Source of the DNA: Hoylesella timonensis 4401737 = DSM 22865 = JCM 15640
GTDB taxonomy: Bacteria > Bacteroidota > Bacteroidia > Bacteroidales > Bacteroidaceae
Assembly (NCBI RefSeq): GCF_000455445.1
Contig: NZ_HG417099.1
Coordinates: 33,959 to 97,958, forward strand
Length of the DNA stretch: 64,000 nt
Direction: 5' to 3'
Shown here: one piece after another, positions 1 through 8,054 of the stretch
How positions within the stretch are numbered: position 1 is the stretch's first letter
Layout: each line of letters starts with the position of its first letter
The notes under the pieces: generated by a model
What the model was told of the DNA's origin: nothing
The model's input: only the letters and a program-made list of their open reading frames with translations
Database searches by the model: none
Position numbers and translations under genes: made by a program

Positions 1-195
1 GTCGGTTATATTAACTGCTTCCATGAACCCCTTGGACTCGAAGGTGGCATTACCTGACAAAGTCTTGTCCATACGTTCGTCAAGACTAATATGAAACTCA
101 GGTCCAACCTCGCAGACAGAAACGATAGTAAAATAATCTAATATTTGAGAAGGCAAAACAAGAGTTGCCAAGGTGCGTAACATTTTTTCTTCCAT
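1..195 (-). CDS. ISAon1-like transposase N-region protein (partial)
   Basis: An open frame of 65 codons starts at the ATG at 195 on the minus strand and runs off the left edge without a stop. It reads MEEKMLRTLATLVLPSQILD at its start and contains F-E-S-K-G-F-M-E-A-V-N-I-T-D near the edge. This resembles the short N-region protein that precedes the main transposase in ISAon1-type insertion sequences of Bacteroidota, where K-G-F-x-E-x-x-I-x-D leads into a D-F-P-I-R motif. The main transposase would lie outside the window. The family call is from memory and the product is seen only in part; a decayed IS remnant is equally possible. Confidence 0.55.
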   Translation of the reverse strand, partial: MEEKMLRTLATLVLPSQILDYFTIVSVCEVGPEFHISLDERMDKTLSGNATFESKGFMEAVNITD

Positions 196-314
196 AATGC
201 GAAGGTCGGAATTATTAAGATAAATAACAAATTATTCCCCAGGAAATTTCTACTGAGCCTGACTTTTTGATTGATGACGGGTACCCACAGAAAGATTTAT
301 TACATTTCACCATG

Positions 315-350
315 AAGGCTGAATTCCTCATTCGAAATTCAGCCTTATTT
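315..350 (+). terminator. Stem-loop just upstream of the intron
   Basis: An 11-bp perfect inverted repeat (AAGGCTGAATT at 315-325, AATTCAGCCTT at 336-346) with a 10-nt loop is followed by ATTT. It looks like an intrinsic terminator on the plus strand. Group IIC introns typically insert directly after such hairpins, and the intron-like sequence starts 6 nt downstream. Confidence 0.6.
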
Positions 351-351
351 G

Positions 352-640
352 GTACGCTCGACATGAGTATTATCTAACGGGTACAAGTCCCGAGTAAGTT
401 CTAATAGCGGGAATTAGTCCAAAAAGGAACTCTCTATTCACACAACAGGATGGAATCCGACAACAGATTAGAAGTGACATATCTCTAAGGGATGGCCGAA
501 AACAACTTGTCACACACTGTGAGGCGTAAAAGTACGAACTGCCGTATGCCGAAGGGCACGTACGGTGATGTGGGAGGTCAGTAAATGTGAAAGTAGGGGG
601 AAATGCCTTTTACGAGTAACATTTACCTCTTACCCAATTT
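352..640 (+). mobile_element. Miniature ORF-less group IIC intron (deletion derivative)
   Basis: The 5' part starts GTACGCTCGACATGAGT, followed by CTAACGGGTACAAGTCCCGA. This matches the 5' end of group IIC ribozymes such as the Oceanobacillus iheyensis intron (GCCCGGCAUGGGU, then AGGGUGAGAGUCCCGA), including a compensated stem (CUCG/UGAG for CCCG/UGGG). A later ATGGAATCCGA matches AUGGAAUCUGA. At the 3' end, 538-571 folds as domain V: CCGTA pairs with TACGG, with a TGCC-GAAG-GGCA tip and a CG bulge. Positions 573-640 fold as domain VI: AGGT plus TAAATGT pair with ACATTTACCT, and GGG pairs with CCC, leaving an unpaired A at 634 as candidate branch point. No maturase is present and much of domains I-IV is missing, so it is about 290 nt. 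The first bases GTACG differ from the usual GTGCG/GTGTG, so splicing activity is uncertain. Confidence 0.72.
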
Positions 641-674
641 CCGATTGAAAAGCAATCACTTCCATATAACCGTG

Positions 675-992
675 CTATATGACAACAGCCGTGCCACTAA
701 CAGCTACCATTAACATACTATTACCTTCGCCAATGGTTTCGTAATCAATATCTATCCCTACAATAGCGTTAGCTCCAAGTTCGGCTGCACGGTCTTGCAT
801 CTCTTGCATGGAGGTTTCTTTTGCCTGTCTCAATACTTTTTCGTACGCATTGCTGCGCCCGCCAATAAAATCACGTATTCCAGCAAGAAAATCCTTGAAG
901 ACATTTGCACCAATAATGGTTTCACCCGTAACAACACCTTTATAGGAAAGAATCTTACTTCCTTCAATCGTTGGAGTTGTGGTTATAAGCAT
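675..992 (-). CDS. YbjQ/UPF0145 family protein
   Basis: This 105-aa cytosolic protein covers the whole YbjQ family (putative heavy-metal-binding domain), which forms small pentameric rings of unclear function. Family hallmarks visible are the N-terminal T-T-x-T-I-E-G stretch, an A[15 protein letters not shown] core, and the C-terminal strand ending in G-T-A-V-V-I. It starts 3 nt after the stop of the membrane-protein gene upstream (996-1241), so the two are almost certainly co-transcribed from the box at 1409-1416. Co-expression with a GlsB-type stress protein suggests an envelope-stress role, but that is inference. Confidence 0.85.
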   Translation of the reverse strand: MLITTTPTIEGSKILSYKGVVTGETIIGANVFKDFLAGIRDFIGGRSNAYEKVLRQAKETSMQEMQDRAAELGANAIVGIDIDYETIGEGNSMLMVAVSGTAVVI

Positions 993-995
993 GTA

Positions 996-1241
996 TTATG
1001 ACTTCTTGAAAAGAGAAGCTATCCAAAGTAACAACACTGCACCTACCACTGCGGTTCCCAAAGAGCCAATAGTTCCGCCCCAAGAGATGTTGAACAAACT
1101 CAATGTCCAACCACCGACAACACCGCCAATGATACCTAAAATCAAATTCCATAAAAAGCCGAAGCCTCCACCACGCATGATTTTACCTGCAATAAAACCT
1201 GCTAAACATCCAATGATAATTGATCCAATAAGTCCAAACAT
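996..1241 (-). CDS. GlsB/YeaQ/YmgE family stress-response membrane protein
   Basis: This 81-aa very hydrophobic protein has the glycine-rich layout of the transglycosylase-associated family: an N-terminal helix (I-G-S-I-I-I-G-C-L-A-G-F-I-A-G-K) followed by a G-G-G-F-G-F-L-W-N turn, then I-L-G-I-I-G-G-V-V-G-G and a third hydrophobic helix near the C-terminus. The family is induced by stress in many bacteria and its biochemical role is not established. It is the first gene of a two-gene operon with the YbjQ homologue. Confidence 0.85.
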   Translation of the reverse strand: MFGLIGSIIIGCLAGFIAGKIMRGGGFGFLWNLILGIIGGVVGGWTLSLFNISWGGTIGSLGTAVVGAVLLLWIASLFKKS

Positions 1242-1408
1242 AATTCCTATTTTTTAAGTTATTAATAAATTAAGCCGTTCAAAAAACAGAACATCCATTT
1301 ACAGGGATGAAAGTTAGTCGAAAGAAAAGACTCATTATGGAATGCAATAATAAAAAAATCACCTCCACTGTCTATAAACGACAACCATAAGTACCCTCTC
1401 TTCTCTTA

Positions 1409-1416
1409 CAAAGATA
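1409..1416 (-). promoter_or_regulatory. -7 promoter box for the GlsB/YbjQ operon
   Basis: The plus strand reads CAAAGATA, which is TATCTTTG on the minus strand and matches the Bacteroidota -7 consensus TAnnTTTG. It lies about 170 nt upstream of the first ATG, so a long leader would be transcribed. Confidence 0.5.
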
Positions 1417-1539
1417 ATAAAACTTTTTTACTTATGTTAGAATTTTTACATAAAATAACTAAATTTTATTATTCGTGAATCACTCACCTATTATATAGAG
1501 AAGAAGTCGCTAACCGCAAAATCTACATTATCAAACGTT

Positions 1540-1947
1540 CTATAGTTTTGTGTCCGAAGACTTTATTGGTTTGCCAGCTTGCTCCCATTCCAAGATACCA
1601 CCCTTCAAATTGTTGACAGTGAAACCAGCCTTTTGCAACTTACGTGCAGCATTCAGGCTACGCTTTCCCGAACGACAATATACGAATACAGGCTTTTCCG
1701 TTGAGAACTTTGCCTGTACCTGACGAAGAAAATCGGGCTGCTGAACATCTATATTGGCAGCATTGCCTATTTTTCCAGCCGCAAACTCATCAGCAGTTCG
1801 GACGTCAATCAATTGGACATCAGGTGCCTGAATGGCTTTTTCAAACGCATTTGCATTCATCGTATGGATTCCATCCGGCTGAATACATCCTCCAAAAATA
1901 CTACCCATCATCATAATTAGCAATCCTTTTAATTTGTTCATGTTCAT
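1540..1947 (-). CDS. Rhodanese-like domain lipoprotein
   Basis: This is a periplasmic or membrane-anchored single rhodanese domain (sulfurtransferase fold), about 135 aa. The frame is open further upstream, but I place the start at 1947 (MNMNKLK; 1941 is the alternative) because a -7 box sits at 1972-1979 and the protein then begins with a lipoprotein signal ending in S-I-F-G-G-C. The rhodanese core has L-I-D-V-R-T-A-D-E-F and the active loop Y-C-R-S-G-K-R-S carrying the catalytic cysteine. Such single-domain proteins move sulfane sulfur or detoxify cyanide and thiosulfate. The natural substrate cannot be told from sequence. Confidence 0.85.
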   Translation of the reverse strand: MNMNKLKGLLIMMMGSIFGGCIQPDGIHTMNANAFEKAIQAPDVQLIDVRTADEFAAGKIGNAANIDVQQPDFLRQVQAKFSTEKPVFVYCRSGKRSLNAARKLQKAGFTVNNLKGGILEWEQAGKPIKSSDTKL

Positions 1948-1971
1948 AGATTTATCTTTATTGTTAGACTT

Positions 1972-1979
1972 CAAAGATA
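1972..1979 (-). promoter_or_regulatory. -7 promoter box for the rhodanese gene
   Basis: CAAAGATA on the plus strand is TATCTTTG on the minus strand. It lies 25 nt upstream of the chosen ATG at 1947 and helps decide that start, since longer versions of the frame would begin upstream of transcription. Confidence 0.55.
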
Positions 1980-2175
1980 GTGATAATTGATGAAACTCAG
2001 ACACCTGAATGCGAATTATTTCACTTTCGCTGTCCTTAGAACTAAAACAAACACACCTTCTTTTGTGCGATTTCTGTCTATGCGCCTCACACTCCAACAG
2101 TGTCGAAATGCTTTTTCTGTCAGAAAGAAGATAAATAAATTTGCTTTTAGACGGGTCAATATCATATTTTTTCGT

Positions 2176-2183
2176 TACCTTTG
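2176..2183 (+). promoter_or_regulatory. -7 promoter box upstream of corA
   Basis: TACCTTTG matches TAnnTTTG on the plus strand. It is about 195 nt before the CorA ATG, in the 430-nt divergent region between the rhodanese and corA genes. The long untranslated leader could hold Mg-responsive control, but I see no clear riboswitch fold. Confidence 0.45.
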
Positions 2184-2377
2184 CAAGTGTATAACAAAAC
2201 ATTCCAAAGATGTCTTGAACGAAATAGGAATCACAGCACCTCGTTTAGTTATACAATAGCGAATAATTAAAAAACATATATGGACGATTATCATTCGGAA
2301 AAATGTAAACGGAACGTTGAAGAATAGGCCTAAAAAAGACTAATCTTCAGCAACATTAATAATGGAGATTAGTCATC

Positions 2378-3304
2378 ATGAGAACCTATTGGAATACAAA
2401 CGATATATTACGTCCCATTGAAGAATGGCAGCCAAATTGCTGGATTCAAGTAACTTGTCCTACAGAAGAAGACCAACAGGAGTTAGTTGAGCACTTCAAA
2501 GTCCCAGATTATTTCTTCCAAGATATCAGTGATACGGATGAGCGTGCCCGCTATGAATATGACGATGGCTGGATGCTCATTATTCTTCGTATTCCTTATG
2601 TGAAGGAAATAAGATCGCGGACACCCTATACGACAGTCCCGTTGGGTATCATTCATAAACGTGATGTCACCATTACCGTTTGCTATTACGAAACCAATAT
2701 GATGATAGATTTTGTGAGTTATCAACAAAAACGCAATTCTGGTTTCACCGATTATGTTGACATGATTTTCCGATTGTTCTTGTCAAGTGCTGTATGGTAC
2801 CTAAAACGATTGAAGCAGATTAGCACGTTGATAGAGAAAGCCAAACACAATCTCGATCACGAAGTAAACAACGAGAGCCTGATAGGACTTAGTAGACTGC
2901 AAGACTCTCTGACTTATTTTATCACTTCGATACGTGGAAATGAGAACTTATTGGCAAAATTGAAGTTCAAACTACAAGTGGACGAACTTGATGTTGACCT
3001 CATTGAAGACGTCAATATTGAGATGACGCAGGCTCGAGAGACAACGAGTATTTACGCAAACATCTTGGAATCGACGATGGATACTTATTCGAGCATCATT
3101 AATAATAATATGAATACCGTGATGAAAACGCTCACCTCAGTATCTATTCTCATGATGTCTACCACGTTAGTGGCCTCACTGTATGGAATGAACGTCATCA
3201 ATGGAATGGAAACTTATAAGTACGGATTTATCGTTGCTATCGGAATTTCAATATTAGTGGCAGTCCTTTCTTGGGCTATTATGCGCTATAAACGCTTTAT
3301 ATAA
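2378..3304 (+). CDS. corA: CorA family divalent cation (Mg2+/Co2+) transporter
   Basis: This 308-aa inner-membrane channel protein has a large N-terminal cytosolic domain (about 1-245, rich in charged helices) followed by two transmembrane helices at about 252-271 and 282-301. The signature G-M-N sits at 270-272 (L-Y-G-M-N-V) at the end of the first helix and forms the pore entrance in the pentamer. The protein ends in the basic tail R-Y-K-R-F-I, as the family does. Length is normal. It is transcribed alone and is not linked to the flanking genes. Mg2+ uptake is the family's usual role; Co2+, Ni2+ or Zn2+ transport cannot be excluded. Confidence 0.92.
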   Translation: MRTYWNTNDILRPIEEWQPNCWIQVTCPTEEDQQELVEHFKVPDYFFQDISDTDERARYEYDDGWMLIILRIPYVKEIRSRTPYTTVPLGIIHKRDVTITVCYYETNMMIDFVSYQQKRNSGFTDYVDMIFRLFLSSAVWYLKRLKQISTLIEKAKHNLDHEVNNESLIGLSRLQDSLTYFITSIRGNENLLAKLKFKLQVDELDVDLIEDVNIEMTQARETTSIYANILESTMDTYSSIINNNMNTVMKTLTSVSILMMSTTLVASLYGMNVINGMETYKYGFIVAIGISILVAVLSWAIMRYKRFI

Positions 3305-3358
3305 CCCCAAAAACAGCAAAAATTCTACGTTTCTTTAGGAAGTTAGCGTATTTTTATT

Positions 3359-3366
3359 TAAGTTTG
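3359..3366 (+). promoter_or_regulatory. -7 promoter box upstream of the DUF349 gene
   Basis: TAAGTTTG matches the Bacteroidota -7 consensus and lies about 124 nt before the ATG at 3490. Confidence 0.4.
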
Positions 3367-3489
3367 CAACATTGTTCAGCCCTATAAACTAACAAGAATA
3401 TTATAATAGATAATTGCAATGGCATCGTGATAAGCTATTTGATTGATGCCTAACACTGAAATACCATATCATAAACTTAAAACAGTGAA

Positions 3490-5478
3490 TTGATGGACTC
3501 TCAAGAAAACACCCTCAATCAGGGTAATTTAGAAAGCGAAAAACAAGTTGTCAATGCCGAGCAAGCAACCTCTTCTGAGGCTGAAATGGTCAAGGAAGAA
3601 ACGCCGAGTGATAAGGCTGCTTCGGAAGTAGCAAAAGCGCAAGTAGAGAATGCCTGTGCCTCAAACGAAGAAGTTGAAACTGAAGCAACTCAAGAAGAAA
3701 CACCAGAAACGTCTGAACATACACTCAAAGAGGAAGAGGACGCTGATAATGCAGAGCAAGCCGCGCGCGTTTACCAAAATAAGCAAGAGATTTTAGACCG
3801 TCTCAAAGAGATAGTATCGAGCGATGAATACCCTGTAAAGAAAGAGTTAGACCATCTTAAAACGATGTTCTATAAGTTTCATATCGCTGAACGAGAAGCC
3901 CAACAAAAGGAATATCTTGACAAAGGCGGGGACCCTGAGTCCTATCAAATAGTACCTGACAGCTTGGAAGAAACATTCAAGACACAAATGGGAGTCATTA
4001 AGGAAAAGCGTGCAAAGATTTTCCAGCAACAAGAAGAAGAAAAGCAAGAAAACTTAAAGAAGAAAGAAGCTATTATTGAGCAAATCAAAGGCATGGCAAC
4101 ATCGCCCGATCAGGCGAACAAATCTTTCCATGATTTTAAGGAACTTCAACAGCAATGGAAAGAGATAAAGTCGGTACCTGCCGACAAAGCCAATGAGCTA
4201 TGGCGCAATTACCAGTTGTATGTGGAGCAATTCTATGACTTGTTAAACCTGAACAGAGAGGCACGAGAATACGACTTCAAGAAAAATTTGGAGCTGAAAA
4301 CAAAGCTGTGTGAAGCTGCTGAAAATCTTGCTAATGAGGAAGATGTCGTAAGTGCTTTCCACCAATTGCAAGAATTACATCAACAGTACCGTGAAATAGG
4401 TCCCGTCTCCAAAGAATTGCGCGATGAGATATGGAACCGCTTCAAAGCTGCTTCTACTGTCGTCAACAAGCGTCATCAGCAGCATTTCGAAGAATTGCGG
4501 GCAAAAGAAAATGAGAATTTAGAAAAAAAGATAGCACTCTGTGAAAAAGCAGAGGAAATTGTAGCGCAAGAAAATACAAAGGCGAAGGACTGGGAAGAGC
4601 GTACACAAGAGGTAATAGACCTTCAAGCAGAATGGAAAACCATAGGGTTTGCCCCACAAAAGATGAATGTCAAAATCTTTGAAAGGTTCCGAACAGCTTG
4701 CGATCAGTTCTTCACGAACAAAGCTACTTTCTTCAAAGAGATGAAAGAACGCTTTGCGGAAAACGCTGAAAAGAAACAAGCATTGGTTGAAAAGGCAAAA
4801 GCTTTGTCAAATAGCACGGATTGGAAGTCGACAAGTGACAAACTCATTGCGCTGCAAAAGGAATGGAAGACTATCGGTATGGTGCCCAGAAAACGCGGAG
4901 ATCAACTGTGGAATGAGTTCAACACCGCTTGCAACACGTTCTTTGAAGCACGCAACCAGGCGAATGCAGGAGCGCACAACGAGGAACGAGAAAACTTGGA
5001 CAAGAAGCGAGACATTATCAAAAAGCTCCAAGAAATGAGCGAAGAAGTGGGTGAAGAACTTCAGGAAAAGGTTCAAGCCTTAGTTGACGAGTTCAACCAG
5101 ATAGGGCATGTTCCGTATAAAGAGAAAGACAGCGTGTACAAAGAATTCCACGACATTTTAGACAAACTGTATAGCGATTTACACATTTCTAATGCACGCC
5201 GTCATCTTGATAATTTCAAGAACAACCTTAAAAACGTAGCAAAACGAGGCGACAATGCGCTGGACAATGAACGCGGACGGTTGATGTATCGATACGAACA
5301 ACTCAAATCAGACATCACTACTTATGAGACAAATTTGGGGTTCCTCAATGCTTCAAGCAAAAAAGGCTCGAGTCTGCTGGACGAAATGAATCGGAAAGTA
5401 GAAAAATTGAAAGAAGATTGCGAGATGATTCGCGCCAAAATCAAGGCTATCGATGCAGAAAATAAGAAAACAGAATAA
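3490..5478 (+). CDS. DUF349 repeat protein
   Basis: This 662-aa, highly charged, almost entirely helical cytosolic protein has an acidic low-complexity N-terminus (about 1-95, rich in E, A and T). Five or so DUF349 repeats of about 70 aa follow, recognisable by recurring L-x-x-x-W-K-x-I-G-x-V/A-P and W-x-x-F motifs (W-K-E-I-K-S-V-P, Y-R-E-I-G-P-V-S, W-K-T-I-G-F-A-P, W-K-T-I-G-M-V-P, F-N-Q-I-G-H-V-P). The C-terminal 90 aa form a predicted coiled coil. Homologues are widespread in Bacteroidota and of unknown function. The gene stands alone with its own promoter box and a strong terminator. Confidence 0.88.
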   Translation: MMDSQENTLNQGNLESEKQVVNAEQATSSEAEMVKEETPSDKAASEVAKAQVENACASNEEVETEATQEETPETSEHTLKEEEDADNAEQAARVYQNKQEILDRLKEIVSSDEYPVKKELDHLKTMFYKFHIAEREAQQKEYLDKGGDPESYQIVPDSLEETFKTQMGVIKEKRAKIFQQQEEEKQENLKKKEAIIEQIKGMATSPDQANKSFHDFKELQQQWKEIKSVPADKANELWRNYQLYVEQFYDLLNLNREAREYDFKKNLELKTKLCEAAENLANEEDVVSAFHQLQELHQQYREIGPVSKELRDEIWNRFKAASTVVNKRHQQHFEELRAKENENLEKKIALCEKAEEIVAQENTKAKDWEERTQEVIDLQAEWKTIGFAPQKMNVKIFERFRTACDQFFTNKATFFKEMKERFAENAEKKQALVEKAKALSNSTDWKSTSDKLIALQKEWKTIGMVPRKRGDQLWNEFNTACNTFFEARNQANAGAHNEERENLDKKRDIIKKLQEMSEEVGEELQEKVQALVDEFNQIGHVPYKEKDSVYKEFHDILDKLYSDLHISNARRHLDNFKNNLKNVAKRGDNALDNERGRLMYRYEQLKSDITTYETNLGFLNASSKKGSSLLDEMNRKVEKLKEDCEMIRAKIKAIDAENKKTE

Positions 5479-5531
5479 CCTTTATAACGAGAGAAGTTAA
5501 AAGGTTAGGCGATTAGCAAACAATGATATCT

Positions 5532-5566
5532 AAAAATCCCAACAGTTCGATGCTGCTGGGATTTTT
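5532..5566 (+). terminator. Rho-independent terminator after the DUF349 gene
   Basis: The stem AAAAATCCCA plus CAG pairs with CTG plus TGGGATTTTT around a short loop and ends in a T run. It lies about 55 nt after the stop codon. Confidence 0.85.
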
Positions 5567-5749
5567 GTATTTATCTTCTTCATTCGTCTCATTTATCTTG
5601 GGTACTGTTACAGAAATTAAAATTCTTCGCTACAACTACATTGCGTAAAGCGCAATCAAGCTGTCCGTTTGTGGTGACAAATCGACCCAACTCCATGAAA
5701 GTCTCATCATCAAGTCAAGGACTTGCAAGACATGCAAACATGAAACTAT

Positions 5750-6475
5750 TTACACATGATGATACATTTCCTCAAACGGCAAGCGATAGCGATCGCTCCA
5801 AACACCATCGGGTAGGCGGATGCCGCAGGTGATAATTATGTTAATCTCTGAACAATAAGGCAAGCCTAATGCCTTCTTGACCAACCAACTGTCAAAGCCT
5901 TCCACTGGACAGGTGTCATATCCCTCTTCACTCATAGCCAACATAAACGTCTGTACTGCAAGGGCACAACTTTTATGAACGGTTATTCGTGTATCTGCTT
6001 CGGTCACCTGTTTCACGATAGGATGAAACAAACCGATGACTTGTGCCAAGAGTTTACGCACTAAGCCAAGCAAGCCAAAACAACGTGTGTAGAACAAAGG
6101 CATCACAAAATCGTAATACAACTTCCATTTCTTGATGCGCTTTTCGTGTTTCTCTGCAGGACTGTTCCGCCTCACATTCTCAATTTCAAAAGCTTTTACA
6201 GCCTTGGCATGCGCCCGATGCTTATCTCTTCGCGTAACAAAAACAACCATTTGTTGGGCGGTTGTTGCTGTTTGTTGGTCCAACTGTGCATGTGCCAACT
6301 TTTTAAGTACCGCAGGATCTGTGACATGATAGCACTCCCACAGTTGCATGTTCGAACTGGTAGGAGCCAATGTAGCTAATTCTAAACAATGTTTTACACG
6401 CTCATTATCCAACGGTTTTGTCGGATCGTAATGCCTTACAGCACGCCTATGATTCAAAATATCTTGTAAACTCAT
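5750..6475 (-). CDS. Nitroreductase family protein (FMN-dependent)
   Basis: A 241-aa cytosolic flavoprotein of the nitroreductase fold. The N-terminus H-R-R-A-V-R-H-Y-D-P provides the arginines that bind the FMN phosphate, and A-P-T-S-S-N-M-Q-L-W follows the family's substrate-side motif. The C-terminal half has A-L-A-V-Q-T-F-M-L-A and a Y-D-T-C-P-V-E-G-F-D segment, typical of the subgroup that finds flavin between two subunits. Such enzymes reduce nitroaromatics, quinones or flavins with NAD(P)H, and the real substrate is unknown. It lies downstream of msrAB on the same strand (74-nt gap), so read-through co-expression with a redox-repair gene is plausible. Confidence 0.87.
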   Translation of the reverse strand: MSLQDILNHRRAVRHYDPTKPLDNERVKHCLELATLAPTSSNMQLWECYHVTDPAVLKKLAHAQLDQQTATTAQQMVVFVTRRDKHRAHAKAVKAFEIENVRRNSPAEKHEKRIKKWKLYYDFVMPLFYTRCFGLLGLVRKLLAQVIGLFHPIVKQVTEADTRITVHKSCALAVQTFMLAMSEEGYDTCPVEGFDSWLVKKALGLPYCSEINIIITCGIRLPDGVWSDRYRLPFEEMYHHV

Positions 6476-6549
6476 ATCTATTAGTTTTATTTCTTTTTTT
6501 TAGAGAAAATACCCTATCGCTGCTCAAACGATATCTAAAATATCTTATT

Positions 6550-7629
6550 CTAATGCTCCAGCAAAATTAGGTATTTTTCATATCCTTGTGCTTTCATTTC
6601 TTCTTGGGGAATAAAGCGCAAAGAAACACTGTTTATACAATATCTCAACCCACCTCTGTCTTTAGGTCCATCGTTAAAAACATGTCCCAAATGTGCTTGA
6701 CCTTTGGCACTTCGTACTTCGGTGCGTTGCATACCGTGAGACGAATCTTGCTTTTCTTCCAAGAAATGCGAGTCAATAGGTTTGCTGAATGCAGGCCAGC
6801 CACAGCCCGATTCAAACTTATCAGTACTCAAAAACAGCGGTTCGCCAGTGGTGATGTCCACATAGATGCCTGGTCTAAACTCATCATTGTACGCATTGTC
6901 ATAAGGACGTTCGGTGGCAGCATGCTGAGTAACTTCGTATTGCAGAGGTGTCAACAACCGCTTTAGTTCAGCATCCGTTTTCTTCACATAGCGTGAAGAT
7001 TCTGTTGTATCCTTGTTGGCAACACGTGCATACGCCATCAAAGCTTGCGGAACATGGCAGTATCCACTCGGGTTCTTGTCTAAATAATCCTGATGGTAGT
7101 CTTCTGCAGCATAGAAATTTCTAAGTGGCAGCACCTCAATCTGTAGCTTCTTCGTGTATTGCGTACCGAGTTTTGCCATCTCGGCTTGTATCAAAGGAAA
7201 ATCATGTGCATCGGTATAATAAATACCTGTGCGATACTGTGTACCGACATCCACACCTTGTTTATTTAAAGAGGTAGGATCTATCGTTCTAAAATACAAA
7301 TGTAGAAGCAAAGAAATGGGCAGTATTTGAGGGTTATAAACGACATGTACCGTTTCTGCAAAACCCGTCCGGTCCGTACAAACCTCCTCATAAGAGGGAT
7401 TTTGTCCGCGTCCATTCGCATATCCCACTTCGGTGTGGAGAACTCCATTGATTTGTTTTAGAAAGTGTTCTGTACCCCAGAAGCAACCACCCGCTAGGTA
7501 CAATTCAGCTTGTTCCTTCATATTTGATTCTTTTACTGTAGCTATTTGTGCTCGCCCATGACAACTCATCCACAGGAAAGCCAATAACAAACAAGGTATT
7601 TGATAACATATTTTTCTCACCCGAGTCAA
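6550..7629 (-). CDS. msrAB: Secreted bifunctional methionine sulfoxide reductase MsrA-MsrB
   Basis: A 359-aa fusion that repairs oxidised methionine of both stereoisomers. An N-terminal signal sequence (about 1-28) points to export. The MsrA domain (about 40-195) has G-G-C-F-W-G-T-E with nucleophile C49 and the family motif Y-H-Q-D-Y. The MsrB domain (about 215-355) has S-G-C-G-W-P-A-F-S-K-P and the nucleophile in R-Y-C-I-N-S-V-S-L-R-F. I do not see the two CxxC zinc motifs of stand-alone MsrB, as is common in fusions of this kind. A -7 box lies 44 nt upstream. Extracytoplasmic MsrAB is known to protect envelope proteins in host-associated bacteria. Confidence 0.93.
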   Translation of the reverse strand: MTRVRKICYQIPCLLLAFLWMSCHGRAQIATVKESNMKEQAELYLAGGCFWGTEHFLKQINGVLHTEVGYANGRGQNPSYEEVCTDRTGFAETVHVVYNPQILPISLLLHLYFRTIDPTSLNKQGVDVGTQYRTGIYYTDAHDFPLIQAEMAKLGTQYTKKLQIEVLPLRNFYAAEDYHQDYLDKNPSGYCHVPQALMAYARVANKDTTESSRYVKKTDAELKRLLTPLQYEVTQHAATERPYDNAYNDEFRPGIYVDITTGEPLFLSTDKFESGCGWPAFSKPIDSHFLEEKQDSSHGMQRTEVRSAKGQAHLGHVFNDGPKDRGGLRYCINSVSLRFIPQEEMKAQGYEKYLILLEH

Positions 7630-7672
7630 TCTTTTGATGATTTACAAATCTATGAAAAAATTTGAAGCATCG

Positions 7673-7680
7673 CAAAATTA
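7673..7680 (-). promoter_or_regulatory. -7 promoter box for msrAB
   Basis: CAAAATTA on the plus strand is TAATTTTG on the minus strand, 44 nt upstream of the msrAB ATG. Confidence 0.5.
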
Positions 7681-7802
7681 TACACTTAAAAAAATGAAAA
7701 GCAACCGTCCTTGAACACATTTTGTGGATGAAGATAGTGAGAATGCTGTCTTTAGAAAATCAAAAAAGTGCTTTCTACGAGAAGAAAACACCTTTATAAT
7801 AG

Positions 7803-7873
7803 TTGGGATACTCGGACTCGAACCAAGAATGACAGGACCAGAATCTGTAGTGTTACCATTACACCATATCCCA
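7803..7873 (-). tRNA. tRNA-Gln (anticodon CUG)
   Basis: On the minus strand the sequence folds as a 71-nt cloverleaf. The acceptor arms TGGGATA and TATCCCA flank a D-arm with GGTGTAATGGTAACAC, an anticodon loop TTCTGGT giving CUG, and a T-arm with GGTTCGAGTCC. The discriminator is A and CCA is not encoded (the next bases are CT). The last anticodon-stem pair is an A-C mismatch (ACAGA against CCTGT). A promoter box lies 32 nt upstream. Confidence 0.95.
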
Positions 7874-7904
7874 ATATTGAAATTACAATTACTAAATTGC
7901 GCTG

Positions 7905-7912
7905 CAAAATTA
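7905..7912 (-). promoter_or_regulatory. -7 promoter box for tRNA-Gln
   Basis: CAAAATTA on the plus strand is TAATTTTG on the minus strand, 32 nt before the mature tRNA 5' end. This is a normal distance for a short 5' leader. Confidence 0.5.
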
Positions 7913-8006
7913 CTATTTATTTTTGAGATGACCATAAGAAAAGACAGTTTTTTCTTAAAAAAATAAATTTAATCCTTATTTTCTACCTTTTTCGGTTATT
8001 TACCAT

Positions 8007-8014
8007 TAACTTTG
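8007..8014 (+). promoter_or_regulatory. -7 promoter box for the rsfS-ftsH-cdsA operon
   Basis: TAACTTTG matches TAnnTTTG and lies 40 nt upstream of the rsfS ATG. Confidence 0.6.
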
Positions 8015-8054
8015 TGGAATATTATTACAGATAAATTATACTTGATATAACTGA

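Noticed and set aside
171-186. GTGCG near 175 as a possible intron 5' end
   Set aside because: It lies inside the transposase frame and lacks the downstream domain I pattern, which instead begins at 352 after the hairpin.
2184-2377. Mg2+ riboswitch in the corA leader
   Set aside because: The leader is long enough, but no M-box-like helices or conserved loops could be recognised.
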